NCBI GenBank assembly: GCA_021817355.1 | Contig: JAKAVI010000200.1 | Span: 1-18,129, forward strand | Length of the DNA: 18,129 nt | From: Pseudomonadota bacterium | GTDB lineage: Bacteria; Pseudomonadota; Alphaproteobacteria; Micropepsales; Micropepsaceae | Direction: 5' to 3' | Shown: piece by piece, positions 8,991 to 16,120 of the stretch | Position numbering within the stretch: position 1 is the first letter of the stretch | Layout of the letters: each line of letters opens with the position of its first letter | Notes under the pieces: generated by a model | The model's database searches: none | Seen by the model: the letters and a program-made list of their open reading frames with translations, nothing else | What the model was told of the DNA's origin: nothing | Made by a program: the position numbers and the translations under genes

Positions 8991-9109
8991 ATCCAGTCCG
9001 GGCGCAAAACACAGCCAACGATAAACAGCCCAGGGCCGCTTGGCCCGCGCCCCTTCGTCCAGTTCAGCTGGAAGTCACTTCACCAGATACACGCAGGTTT
9101 TCGCCACCA

Positions 9110-9848
9110 TCAACACCAAGCTGCCGGGCCGCCAAAAGCGTCGAAGTACCGGTCGTGCAGGAACATGGTCAGCTTGCCGATGATATCGCCGATCTCGCAT
9201 CCTATCGCGTCCGGCGAGGCCGTGCGCTAGTCGAAGCTCTTGGCGCTCGCGCCGATCATTAAGGTGGCCACCTTGATCTTCGCCCAGTCGAGATCCGGCA
9301 TGGCGACGATCCGGTGCGCATCGAATAGATCGCGCGCGGTGCGCCGCGTGACCAGCGCAACCATCTTGCCGGCGACAATCTCGTGGATATCGAGAACCGG
9401 CACGTTCGTGGCTTGATAGGATCCGACTGTCGCTAACGGCATGCGATCCACGCCGTATAGGGGACCGCGATAGAGATAGTTGATGTCGATCTCGATGGTC
9501 CCCGCACCGCCCAGCGCGGAGGCGTAGCGGTAGATCCAGTGGCCTCCAGCATGCTCCGACGGCTCGCGCCGCTCGGCGTAGCCTTTCGATTCCAACAGCC
9601 GCTCGATTCGGTCCTCCAGCCCCGACCGCGCCAACATAGTTGACGTCAATATCAAGCGAGAGGTGGTCCAGATCGGAATGGAAGACGTTGAGCGCCGTGC
9701 GGCCCTTCAAGGCGATCCTTGGTCCGATCAGCGTGTCGGCGCCGAATGCATCGAGAATTTCGATCAGCCGGATCGCGCGCTCCAGCGTCGCGGGTTGAAG
9801 CTACCGCTCGGTCGCAACGTCCTGAAGCGTTTCCCGCGAAGCGACCAT
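9110..9848 (-). pseudogene. abiEii: AbiEii-type nucleotidyltransferase toxin, decayed
   Basis: Remnant of the toxin of a type IV (AbiE) system; the family is a nucleotidyltransferase-fold phage-defence toxin. Recognisable pieces are TLERAIRLIEILDAFG, then ALKGRTALNVFHSDLDHL and SLDIDVNYVG (the substrate-binding G-x-T/S and D-x-D region), then, in a shifted frame, GLEDRIERLLESKGY, LDIHEIVAGKMVALVTRRTA and RDLFDAHRI. The lesions are: an in-frame TAG at codon 16 (9801-9803), a frameshift near 9628-9640, and a second TAG at 9227-9229 where DWRT would be expected, after which the frame stays open to a TGA at 9110-9112. The ATG at 9848 shares its A with the stop of the upstream partner (TGATG), the normal coupling of such pairs. 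Confidence 0.75.
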
Positions 9849-10320
9849 CACACACCCTCGAAGGCAGCATCGACAGCCTGCACCGGGAGAAGCACACGCC
9901 ACGACCCGACGTGCACGGCATGACCAGGTTCGGCGCCTAGCACATAGTGCTTCGATCGCGGAAGGCGCGCCCGCAGACGCGCCAGAACGTCGTCGGTGAC
10001 GCCGAGCGCGGCGCGCCACTTCTCGAGTCACCAACCTGAAACCGAGGCGAGCGATCGGTTGTTCATTAGTTCAACATAGTCGGTAACCTTCGCTGGATCG
10101 AGATAGCGCACCAGATCCAGCGACTTCAGGACTTCCTCGACGCCACCCTCGAGTTCGGGTTGGTGCAAGACATCGACGACCGTGCGTTCGATGGCGGTCG
10201 CACGAACCGCAATTCCGGCCCGTAGTACCATCCAGATTCGGCAATTTGGTCGGCTCATGATCGATCCCGAGGACCAATCCTTGATGGTCATCGGCAAAGC
10301 GCTAAGAATGATCTCTTGAC
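9848..10320 (-). pseudogene. abiEi: AbiEi-type antitoxin/transcriptional regulator, decayed
   Basis: The conserved C-terminal half of an AbiEi antitoxin is readable on the minus strand: AVRATAIERTVVDVLHQPEL, then GGVEEVLKSLDLVRYLDPAK and VTDYVELMNNRS, interrupted by an in-frame TGA at 10028-10030, then continuing as LEKWRAALGVTDDVLARLRA and PRSKHYVLGAEPGHAVHV to the TGA at 9848-9850. The N-terminal winged-helix region, expected upstream, cannot be recognised: that space holds a degraded stretch and the start of the divergent fic gene. The 5' limit given is therefore approximate. With the toxin partner also broken, the pair is unlikely to work as written. Confidence 0.7.
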
Positions 10321-10354
10321 TAACGGCGCAAGCTAGTAAAGAAGTCGTTCTTAG
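10302..10354. repeat. 7-bp inverted repeat in the abiE-fic divergent region
   Basis: CTAAGAA (10302-10308) and TTCTTAG (10348-10354) are perfect complements 39 bp apart. They flank a stretch with TTGACT at 10316-10321 that could be a plus-strand -35 box for fic, though no good -10 follows at 16-18 bp. It may be an operator or chance. Confidence 0.25.
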
Positions 10355-10430
10355 TGTGGCCGGCAGGGAACGTGACCGTTCTTTGCATGCGGCCATTAAA
10401 CGACGTCATCCCGGGGTGGGCCTCCAAAAT

Positions 10431-11606
10431 ATGCCGAAGCGCACAACAGGCCGATACGAAAGCGTGACCGCGGGCAGCGAAAAAGCAGATGCCTTCGTTC
10501 CCTTCGATCTTCCGCCTGCGCGGCCGGCGCTCGTCATCGACGCCAAACTCGAACGTCGCCTTGGGCAAGCCGAGCAGGCGCTTATCCGACTCGACCTGGC
10601 GGGCGAGATGGTGCCTTCGCTCGACTGGTTCATCTACGCCTTCGTGCGCAAGGAAGCCGTGATCTCGTCTCAGATCGAGGGCACGCAAGCATCCCTCGTC
10701 GACCTTCTCGCTTTCGAAGCCGAGGAACAGCCGCAACCCAACGCCGATGTCGAGGAGGTGACAAACTACCTCGACGCGCTTGCCTATGCGCGCGGCCAGC
10801 TCACGTCGAAGCGTGGTCTGCCGCTTTCCTTGCGGCTCTTGAACGAAGCACACAAGCGGTTGATGCGCGGCGTGCGCGGCGGAAGCAAGCAGCCTGGAGA
10901 AATCCGCCGCAGCCAGAACTGGATTGGCGGAAGCCGGCCCGGGAACGCGGCTTACGTTCCGCCGCCTTCCGAAAAACTCCCTCAGGTTCTCAGCTCTTTT
11001 GAGAAATACATCCATGCCGACGACCAGCTGCCGAAACTCGTGCGGACTGGTCTCCTGCATGCGCAATTCGAAACCATTCATCCCTATCTCGATGGCAATG
11101 GTCGGATCGGGCGCCTAATGATCGCCCTCCTGCTGGAACACTGGGGACTCTTGAAGGCCCCGCTTCTCTATCTCAGTCTTTTTTTCAAGCGTCACCGCGA
11201 GGAATACTACCGGCGCCTTAACCTCGTGCGATTGGAAGGTGACTGGGAGGGCTGGATCGATTTCTTTCTCGATGGCGTCGCCACGATTGCCGATGAGGCC
11301 GTCGCCTCGGCGCGCGAATTGTTCAACCTCGTCAACGCGGATCGCACGCGGCTGCTCGGTGTCGAATCGGCATCCGTTTCAGCTCTCCGGTTGTTCGAGC
11401 GGCTTCCACGGCATCCGATCGTAACCGTCGCTTCGGCGATGAAGCTGCTCGACACGAGCAAACCGACCGCGACCCGCGCAATCGAAATGATGGCCGAGAT
11501 TCGTATCCTCGTGGAGACGACGGGGAAGAAGCGCGACCGCAGCTTCACTTACCGAGCCTATATGGAACGTCTGCGAACCGGAACGGAACTGGACCTCAGC
11601 CGCTGA
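10431..11606 (+). CDS. fic: Fic family protein (AMP-transferase, class II)
   Basis: A 391-residue Fic protein, a family that usually transfers AMP from ATP to hydroxyl groups of target proteins. The catalytic motif is complete: HPYLDGNGRIGR at residues 217-228, with catalytic His217 and the anion-binding GNGR. The auto-inhibitory helix motif S-x-x-x-E-G is present near the N-terminus (Ser79, Glu83, Gly84 in SSQIEGT), which makes it class II (self-inhibited within one chain). A winged-helix-like C-terminus spans about residues 310-380. The ATG at 10431 is preferred over an in-frame GTG at 10356 because homology starts with MPKRTTGRYE. The Shine-Dalgarno is weak. It is transcribed convergently to the SNF2 helicase (68 bp between stops) and divergently from the decayed abiE pair. 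Its cellular target cannot be read from sequence. Confidence 0.9.
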   Translation: MPKRTTGRYESVTAGSEKADAFVPFDLPPARPALVIDAKLERRLGQAEQALIRLDLAGEMVPSLDWFIYAFVRKEAVISSQIEGTQASLVDLLAFEAEEQPQPNADVEEVTNYLDALAYARGQLTSKRGLPLSLRLLNEAHKRLMRGVRGGSKQPGEIRRSQNWIGGSRPGNAAYVPPPSEKLPQVLSSFEKYIHADDQLPKLVRTGLLHAQFETIHPYLDGNGRIGRLMIALLLEHWGLLKAPLLYLSLFFKRHREEYYRRLNLVRLEGDWEGWIDFFLDGVATIADEAVASARELFNLVNADRTRLLGVESASVSALRLFERLPRHPIVTVASAMKLLDTSKPTATRAIEMMAEIRILVETTGKKRDRSFTYRAYMERLRTGTELDLSR

Positions 11607-11674
11607 GTCACGACGGATTGAAACCTCCAAAGCCGAGAACGCGGAATGCAGGGCATGCGAAGTTCACAAGACCG

Positions 11675-14167
11675 TTATGCATTCCTGCCTCGCAACCCGT
11701 CCGCAAGCGCCGAAAGCGCATCGGCGAGTTGTCGTGCGGTCTCCGGCGCCGGCAGCGGCATTTTGAGACTCTGCGCGCCGGTTGTCGGATCCCGGTCGAT
11801 CCAAGGATGTGCCGGAGCAGTGGGATCGTTGGCAGCCGTCAGCGCGGCAACAAACTGCGCACCGACCTGCATCAGAGTTTGCCACGGATCGGGACCTGTA
11901 TCGCGCGGTTGTGCTCCAGACCCATCGGTTCGTGCGATCGTCATCTCGTCGGCGCCGCTGTCTCCATCCGCATTCACATCGTCCACGGATCCGGCGGCGT
12001 TGGCGGTGGCGATATTCGTCACTTCCTCCGCCGGTGCCACCGCCTCGCCTTCCCCCATGCTCCCGGTGACGTTTTCCACGTCCTTCATGAAGCGGTTGAG
12101 ACGCGAACCGCCGAGCGAAATCTCGCCACTGGCGCCGTCGAGAATTCCTGCCGACAAGGAGCGTTTGAACGCCAGCACCGAAAGCATGCCTTCCTCGATG
12201 GTGCCCTTCGCCACGAAATTGATGACCTGCACCGGCCGTGTCTGACCCAGGCGATGGATGCGCGCGATGCGCTGTTCGAGGATCGCCGGGTTCCACGGCA
12301 GGTCCATATTCACCACGGTCGAAGCCTGCTGCAGATTAAGCCCCGTGCTGCCGGCATCGGTGGACAGGAACACGCGGCAGGCGGGGTCGCTGCGAAACCG
12401 CTCGACCAGCGCCGGCCGTTTGTCCGACGGCACGCCGCCGTGGAAGCTGACATAGCCAAGATCACGCGCTTCGAGGCGGCGGATGACGATGTCGTGGGTC
12501 CGCGTCCACTGCGAAAACACCACCGCCTTGGCGCCGGGCTCGGCGAACAACTCCTCGAACAGCGCCGCCAATTCGTCCGCCTTGACGCCATGATCGGTTT
12601 CCCGGTCCAGCAGATAGGTGCTGTTGCACGACATGCGCATGTTCTGCAGGGCACAGGTCAGCCGGCGCTGATCCTTGTCGGACAAAAACTTGGTCTTGCG
12701 CCAGCGTTGGACGATTTTCGCCACCACGTCGGCGTTTTCCTGATGATAGAGCATCTGCATCTTGGTCATCGGCACCAGCAGGTTCTGGTCGGTCCGGCTG
12801 GGCAACTGCCGCAGCACCTCGGATTTGCGCCGGCGGATCATGATCGGCGCCAGCGTTTGGCCGATCTGCTCCAACCCGGTATAGCCGATGACGCGCCCGC
12901 CTTCGTCCTTGACCTGATGCTCGTGCAGCAGCTTCCAGGTTGGCCCCAGCCGGTGCTGATCGACGAACTGGACGATGGAAATCAATTCTTCCAGCTTGTT
13001 TTCCAAGGGCGTCCCGGTTAGCACGATCGCATAGGCGCTGTCGATGCGCTTCAAGGCGCGCGCCGCGATGGTGTTCCAGTTCTTCACCCGTTGGGCTTCG
13101 TCGACGATCACCAGTTCGGGCGCCCATTGGGCGATCAGGTCGAGATCGGGCTTGAGTTTCTCGTAGTTCGTGATCTTGCAGAAATCGTCCAGCCGATAGT
13201 CCTTCTGTCGCTGCGCTCGGCCGCCGGCGATGACGCGCGGCGCATTTTCCCCCTCTCGCCCGGAAAACCGCGCAATCTCGCTTTGCCACTGATATTTGAG
13301 CGAGGTCGGGCAGATCACCAGCACTTTTGAAACGCCAAAGTGCCGTGCTAGGATTTCCATCGCGGCAATGGCCTGGATGGTCTTGCCCAGCCCCATATCG
13401 TCACCAATCAGGACCCGGCCGGCTCTGGCCGCAAACAGCGCGCCCTCACCCTGATAGGGATAGAGCGGCACCTTCAGAAGCGCCAGCAGCTTGGGATCGG
13501 CGGCACCGCGCGGGAACAACTGCGCGAGCTTTGCCTTGCGCTGCTCCGCATCCCGCCGTCCCGCAAGGAAATCGAGCGCATCGTCGTAGGTGCGGAACTC
13601 ATGGCCGGACTTGGACGCCATGGCCATGAAAGGCTCAAGGTCGCCAAAGCGCTCCTCCGGCAGCAGGCCGTTGCCTTTAGTGTCGAACAAGGCGGCGGCG
13701 GCCCTCATCAGCGCTGGCGGACAATCCGTTCCGGCGCGAAAATGCACACTGCGTTTGCCGTCATTGCGCAGATACAACTCTGAGAACGCGGGCCGGTAAC
13801 CGCGCGCAAACGCCGCCTTGGCACCGCGCTTTCTCTCGAGCCGAGCCAGCGTAAATTCGATGTGCTTGCAGGTGCCCAATTCGCCGGTGGCATAATCGGG
13901 GCATGAACAGAAATTGCCGCCCGGTCCCAGTCCTCGAATCGCCACGCGGTAGCTCGATTTCGAAACCGGATTGCTGACCCGAAACTCGGAGAAAAACGGT
14001 TCGTCGGTCAGATTCTCGAGCCCGAAGGCCTGCTCGCGGCCGAACTGGCGGCGCAAGGCCCGTTGCCAGTCCACGGGCGAGAGATCGGCCGGCGCATGGC
14101 TGCGCAAAAGCTTAAGTTCCTTCTTCGGCTTGGTCGCGGACTTGAGGTTTCGGCGCTTGGACTTCAT
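11675..14167 (-). CDS. SNF2-family DNA helicase/translocase with SWIM zinc finger
   Basis: An 830-residue superfamily II ATPase of the Snf2/HepA type. An N-terminal SWIM zinc finger has the pattern Cys87-x-Cys89, Cys100-x-His102. The ATPase core follows: Walker A GDDMGLGKT (255-263), DEAQ box (356-359), LTGTPLENKLEEL (383-395), then the second RecA lobe with VVFSQW (549-554), STDAGSTGLNLQ (602-613) and QRIARIHRLGQ (632-642). All motifs are intact, so ATP-driven DNA translocation is expected. The C-terminal 120 residues are Ala/Asp-rich with a low-complexity segment at 700-760 and no domain I recognise. It ends with TAA. The ATG at 14167 lies 78 bp downstream of the vapC stop, so it may share that transcript. 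In bacteria such proteins serve transcription recycling, repair or phage defence; which one applies here is open. Confidence 0.9.
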   Translation of the reverse strand: MKSKRRNLKSATKPKKELKLLRSHAPADLSPVDWQRALRRQFGREQAFGLENLTDEPFFSEFRVSNPVSKSSYRVAIRGLGPGGNFCSCPDYATGELGTCKHIEFTLARLERKRGAKAAFARGYRPAFSELYLRNDGKRSVHFRAGTDCPPALMRAAAALFDTKGNGLLPEERFGDLEPFMAMASKSGHEFRTYDDALDFLAGRRDAEQRKAKLAQLFPRGAADPKLLALLKVPLYPYQGEGALFAARAGRVLIGDDMGLGKTIQAIAAMEILARHFGVSKVLVICPTSLKYQWQSEIARFSGREGENAPRVIAGGRAQRQKDYRLDDFCKITNYEKLKPDLDLIAQWAPELVIVDEAQRVKNWNTIAARALKRIDSAYAIVLTGTPLENKLEELISIVQFVDQHRLGPTWKLLHEHQVKDEGGRVIGYTGLEQIGQTLAPIMIRRRKSEVLRQLPSRTDQNLLVPMTKMQMLYHQENADVVAKIVQRWRKTKFLSDKDQRRLTCALQNMRMSCNSTYLLDRETDHGVKADELAALFEELFAEPGAKAVVFSQWTRTHDIVIRRLEARDLGYVSFHGGVPSDKRPALVERFRSDPACRVFLSTDAGSTGLNLQQASTVVNMDLPWNPAILEQRIARIHRLGQTRPVQVINFVAKGTIEEGMLSVLAFKRSLSAGILDGASGEISLGGSRLNRFMKDVENVTGSMGEGEAVAPAEEVTNIATANAAGSVDDVNADGDSGADEMTIARTDGSGAQPRDTGPDPWQTLMQVGAQFVAALTAANDPTAPAHPWIDRDPTTGAQSLKMPLPAPETARQLADALSALADGLRGRNA

Positions 14168-14244
14168 CGACGTACATTCCGTTCAGAATAGATTTCGTAA
14201 GACGCTCATCTGAAAGCTCAAGGCAGATTACAGGGTCCCGGAGT

Positions 14245-14655
14245 TTACGGGCTACGCCAATCCTCAAATCCGAGCCCGCCTACGCGATCGAATTCCCGTG
14301 CCTTGTGCGTTACGACCTTGATGCCTCGCCGCAAGGCACAAGCTGCAAGCAGCAGGTCATAGGCTCCTATGAGTGTATCTTGGCCTTGGCTATTCAGGCT
14401 TGCGCGCAATTGCGCCGCCACGCGCGCATCTTCACGTTCGAACGGCAGAATGGAAATCGTATTCAGAAGTGTCCTCATGGCCTCCCGCAGGCGCGGCGCG
14501 AGGTTGGGATTGCGCGCCAGCCCGTACTCGACTTCCATCTCCGTGATCACGGAAACGGCCAATTGCGGCGGCGCTTCTTGACGAAGTCGCGCCATCACGG
14601 ACTGCTCGCCGCGCGCGAAGTCGCTCAACACATTGGTGTCGAGGAGGTATTTCAC
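14245..14655 (-). CDS. vapC: VapC-type PIN-domain toxin (RNase)
   Basis: A 136-residue PIN protein, expected to be a Mg-dependent endoribonuclease held inactive by its partner. Conserved acidic residues are Asp6 in LLDTNVLSDF, Glu41 in EMEVEYGL and Asp100 in YDLLLAACAL. The region that normally holds a fourth acidic or Asn residue reads THKAREFDRVGGL, with His117 at the usual Asn position. Length matches the family. The start is GTG at 14655; GTGA overlaps the antitoxin stop by 4 bp, and GAGG about 10 bases upstream can serve as ribosome binding site. This overlap indicates translational coupling, with the antitoxin made first. Confidence 0.9.
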   Translation of the reverse strand: MKYLLDTNVLSDFARGEQSVMARLRQEAPPQLAVSVITEMEVEYGLARNPNLAPRLREAMRTLLNTISILPFEREDARVAAQLRASLNSQGQDTLIGAYDLLLAACALRRGIKVVTHKAREFDRVGGLGFEDWRSP

Positions 14656-14894
14656 GAAAAGGCATCCTCACGCGGCGGCAGAAGTTCACTGCGATACGAT
14701 TCGAATGGCGGCGTGCCGGGAACGCCCTGCCACTCCAGAATCAGCGAGGGCCAGCCGGGACTGCCGAGCGTTTTCTTGTCCAGCCATTCGCGCAGCGCCT
14801 TGCGGATCAACCCGCTGCGCGTCTCACCCAGCTTCTTGGCCGTACGATCCAATTCCTTGGCGGTGTTATCGTCGAGATAGAGGTTGAAGTTCAT
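14652..14894 (-). CDS. vapB: Ribbon-helix-helix antitoxin (VapB/CopG-like)
   Basis: An 80-residue antitoxin. Residues 1-41 fit a ribbon-helix-helix: strand MNFNLYLD, then helices TAKELDRTAKKLG and TRSGLIRKALREWLDKK. The C-terminal half is Pro-rich (PGWPSLILEWQGVPGTPPF), typical of a toxin-wrapping tail. The ATG at 14894 is chosen because AGG lies 8-10 bases upstream; an in-frame GTG at 14903 would add three residues. RHH antitoxins repress their own operon by binding dyads, and a perfect 19-bp dyad lies 21 bp upstream (14916-14934). Confidence 0.85.
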   Translation of the reverse strand: MNFNLYLDDNTAKELDRTAKKLGETRSGLIRKALREWLDKKTLGSPGWPSLILEWQGVPGTPPFESYRSELLPPREDAFS

Positions 14895-14915
14895 GCGAAA
14901 CACCTGAGAGTCGAT

Positions 14916-14934
14916 ATAACCTGTAACAGGTTAT
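14916..14934 (-). promoter_or_regulatory. Likely VapB operator: perfect 19-bp dyad
   Basis: ATAACCTGT and ACAGGTTAT are perfect complements around a central A. The dyad lies 21 bp before the vapB ATG, so a bound RHH dimer would block transcription. A related dyad, CAGAAACC-A-GGTTCTG with one mismatched base, follows at 14938-14953 and shares the AACC/GGTT half-sites, suggesting cooperative binding of two dimers. Confidence 0.6.
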
Positions 14935-14984
14935 GTACAGAAACCAGGTTCTGCAAGGACAGATCTGTGAAAGTCGGCGGTGGA

Positions 14985-15251
14985 TCACTCAACCCTATAG
15001 CCGAGCGCCCGATATCCCGTTCGCCGCCTTGCCGCCATGCGTGCCAGCATCGGCACCAGGTTATCGACATAGTCGACGACAAGAACCTCGGTCTTCCCGT
15101 TATGCTGGCGGTGTAGACGGCCGACATATTGGGCCCGCGTGTCTTTCCAGGAGATGGGCATCGTCAGGAATAATGTATCGAGCCTTTGATCGTCGAAGCC
15201 CTCGCCGAGATAGCGCCCCGTGACGAATTCAAGCACGTGTCGGCGGCGCAT
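14985..15251 (-). pseudogene. C-terminal stub of a DEAD/DEAH (superfamily II) helicase
   Basis: About 88 residues match the end of a superfamily II helicase: VTGRYLGEGFDDQRLDTLFL, then MPISWKDTRAQYVGRLHRQH (motif VI, with the QYxGRLHR signature) and VVDYVDNLVPMLARMAARRR. The Walker A and DEAD lobes are missing; directly upstream sits the higBA pair and then unrelated DNA. The stub has an open frame to its TGA but no start of its own that makes sense, so it is a remnant. Its 5' end overlaps the last codons of higA in a different frame. Confidence 0.75.
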
Positions 15252-15561
15252 CGAGCGATGATCCCACAAATGGCGCGACATGGATCTCCCCTTCCCTCTT
15301 GCGGGCCTGGGTGATGTCAAAGCTGTTTTGCATCCTCATCAGGGTGTCCATCGAAACGCCGAACGCCTTCTCGATGCGCAGCGCCATCTCCGAAGAGAGG
15401 TGCGCCCGTTCATTCAAAAATGCCGAAAGCGCCGCACGGGTCACGCCAAGCGCCTTTGCCGCATCAGTGATGGACAGACCAAGGCCCTCAATAATCTCAC
15501 TCTTCACAAACCCACCTGGATGGGCGGGGCTTTTCATACGGATACCCTGAAGCATGCTCAT
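15229..15561 (-). CDS. higA: HigA-family antitoxin
   Basis: A 110-residue helix-turn-helix antitoxin: MSMLQGIRMKSPAHPGGFVK at the N-terminus, then an XRE-type HTH at about 29-70 (ITDAAKALGVTRAALSAFLN) and ALRIEKAFGVSMDTLMRMQN. It should bind and neutralise the adjacent HigB toxin and repress the operon. The ATG at 15561 is preferred over an in-frame GTG at 15567 because GGAGG sits 6 bases upstream. It begins 9 bp after the higB stop, in the toxin-first order usual for this family. The last dozen residues (VGSSLDAPPTRA) are read through sequence that also encodes the helicase stub in another frame, so the tail may be non-native. Confidence 0.9.
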   Translation of the reverse strand: MSMLQGIRMKSPAHPGGFVKSEIIEGLGLSITDAAKALGVTRAALSAFLNERAHLSSEMALRIEKAFGVSMDTLMRMQNSFDITQARKREGEIHVAPFVGSSLDAPPTRA

Positions 15562-15570
15562 GATCACCTC

Positions 15571-15861
15571 CTAGTGGTAATCCTCATAGTCTAGGTCGAC
15601 GATTTCGATCTCGGCGTGGTCGATCCTGAACGTCAGTCGCCAGTTCTTCGTCACAAACAGGCTCCACATCCTCTTCCGATCGCCGGTCAGCGGGTGCGCT
15701 TTCCAACTTGGCACCGTCCGAATTTCGTCCTCGCGCTCCATATCTTGAAGGAAGGTGACGATGCGACGGACCTTTTCGACCACAGCGGACTGCAGTCCGG
15801 ATGCGTCGTCGTTCTCGATAAATCGGCGCAAGCCCTTGTGGACCACGTTCCTGATTTTCAT
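15571..15861 (-). CDS. higB: HigB/RelE-family toxin (ribosome-dependent mRNA interferase)
   Basis: A 96-residue toxin of the RelE/HigB type, whose members cut mRNA on the ribosome. Family features are HKGLRRFIEN at the start, HPLTGDRKRMWSLFVTKNWR in the middle, LTFRID, and the C-terminal YEDYH signature. Length fits the family. The ATG at 15861 is chosen over an in-frame TTG at 15879 because the family starts near here and because the TTG lies upstream of the predicted transcription start. It has no Shine-Dalgarno, and the predicted promoter would start RNA at or next to the ATG. It is followed after 9 bp by its antitoxin higA. Confidence 0.9.
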   Translation of the reverse strand: MKIRNVVHKGLRRFIENDDASGLQSAVVEKVRRIVTFLQDMEREDEIRTVPSWKAHPLTGDRKRMWSLFVTKNWRLTFRIDHAEIEIVDLDYEDYH

Positions 15862-15866
15862 AAACA

Positions 15867-15895
15867 AGCATATCGTCAAAGACGTATTGCGTCAA
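15867..15895 (-). promoter_or_regulatory. Predicted higBA promoter
   Basis: On the minus strand, -35 TTGACG (15895-15890) and -10 TATGCT (15872-15867) are separated by exactly 17 bp. The A of the higB ATG lies 6 bases past the -10 box, so the mRNA would be leaderless or nearly so. Confidence 0.6.
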
Positions 15896-15899
15896 GCTA

Positions 15900-15926
15900 C
15901 GGTATACGAACTGTCGGTATACGAAC
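15900..15926. repeat. Two 12-bp direct repeats upstream of the higBA promoter
   Basis: CGGTATACGAAC occurs at 15900-15911 and 15915-15926 (15-bp period), ending 4 bp upstream of the -35 box. Each unit holds the palindrome GTATAC. The position fits an operator for HigA or for an activator. Confidence 0.5.
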
Positions 15927-16120
15927 AGACTCGAGCGGCCGCTCGTTCTTGGTTCCTGGTGACCGAACGAAGTGGACCTGCCCCAATGCAGACCTTGCGA
16001 ACGTCCGGGTTGGTCGATTCTTTCGTAAGGGATGGGGTGGACGCCCCCTCGACGGCATCGATGTGCCACAGGGGTGGTGTTGAGAACCACATTTGGAGGC
16101 ACGGCAAGGAGTCCGGGTTA
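15927..16120. other. Unassigned DNA between higBA and the intron fragment
   Basis: No gene recognised. It contains a perfect 14-bp palindrome CGAGCGGCCGCTCG at 15932-15945. The 3' part may be the original insertion site or extra 5' sequence of the group II intron fragment. Confidence 0.3.

Larger units (their letters stand above)
8121..9109. other. Non-coding boundary region between signalling gene and accessory block
   Basis: Nearly 1 kb with no frame I can assign. Frames on both strands (for example 8703-9230 plus and 8128-8610 minus) have no recognisable domain. It should contain the promoter of the minus-strand signalling gene, but no confident -35/-10 pair was found. It holds a 16-bp palindrome with nearby TGAAAG boxes (8520-8591) and a nested inverted repeat (8931-8990). 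GC content rises sharply after about 8870. Confidence 0.5.

Noticed and set aside
8703..9230. 175-codon plus-strand frame
   Set aside because: It runs across the nested inverted repeat and into the AbiEii remnant on the other strand. No domain is visible.
11618..13021. Long plus-strand open frame of 467 codons
   Set aside because: It lies opposite the SNF2 helicase gene, whose motifs are intact on the minus strand. The plus-strand product is His/Arg/Gln-rich with no domain, typical of an antisense shadow in GC-rich DNA.
15930..15943. CTCGAG-CGGCCGC looking like an XhoI/NotI cloning linker
   Set aside because: No vector sequence surrounds it and it is part of a natural-looking palindrome in a rhizobial-type context. 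An assembly or cloning artefact cannot be excluded but is not supported.
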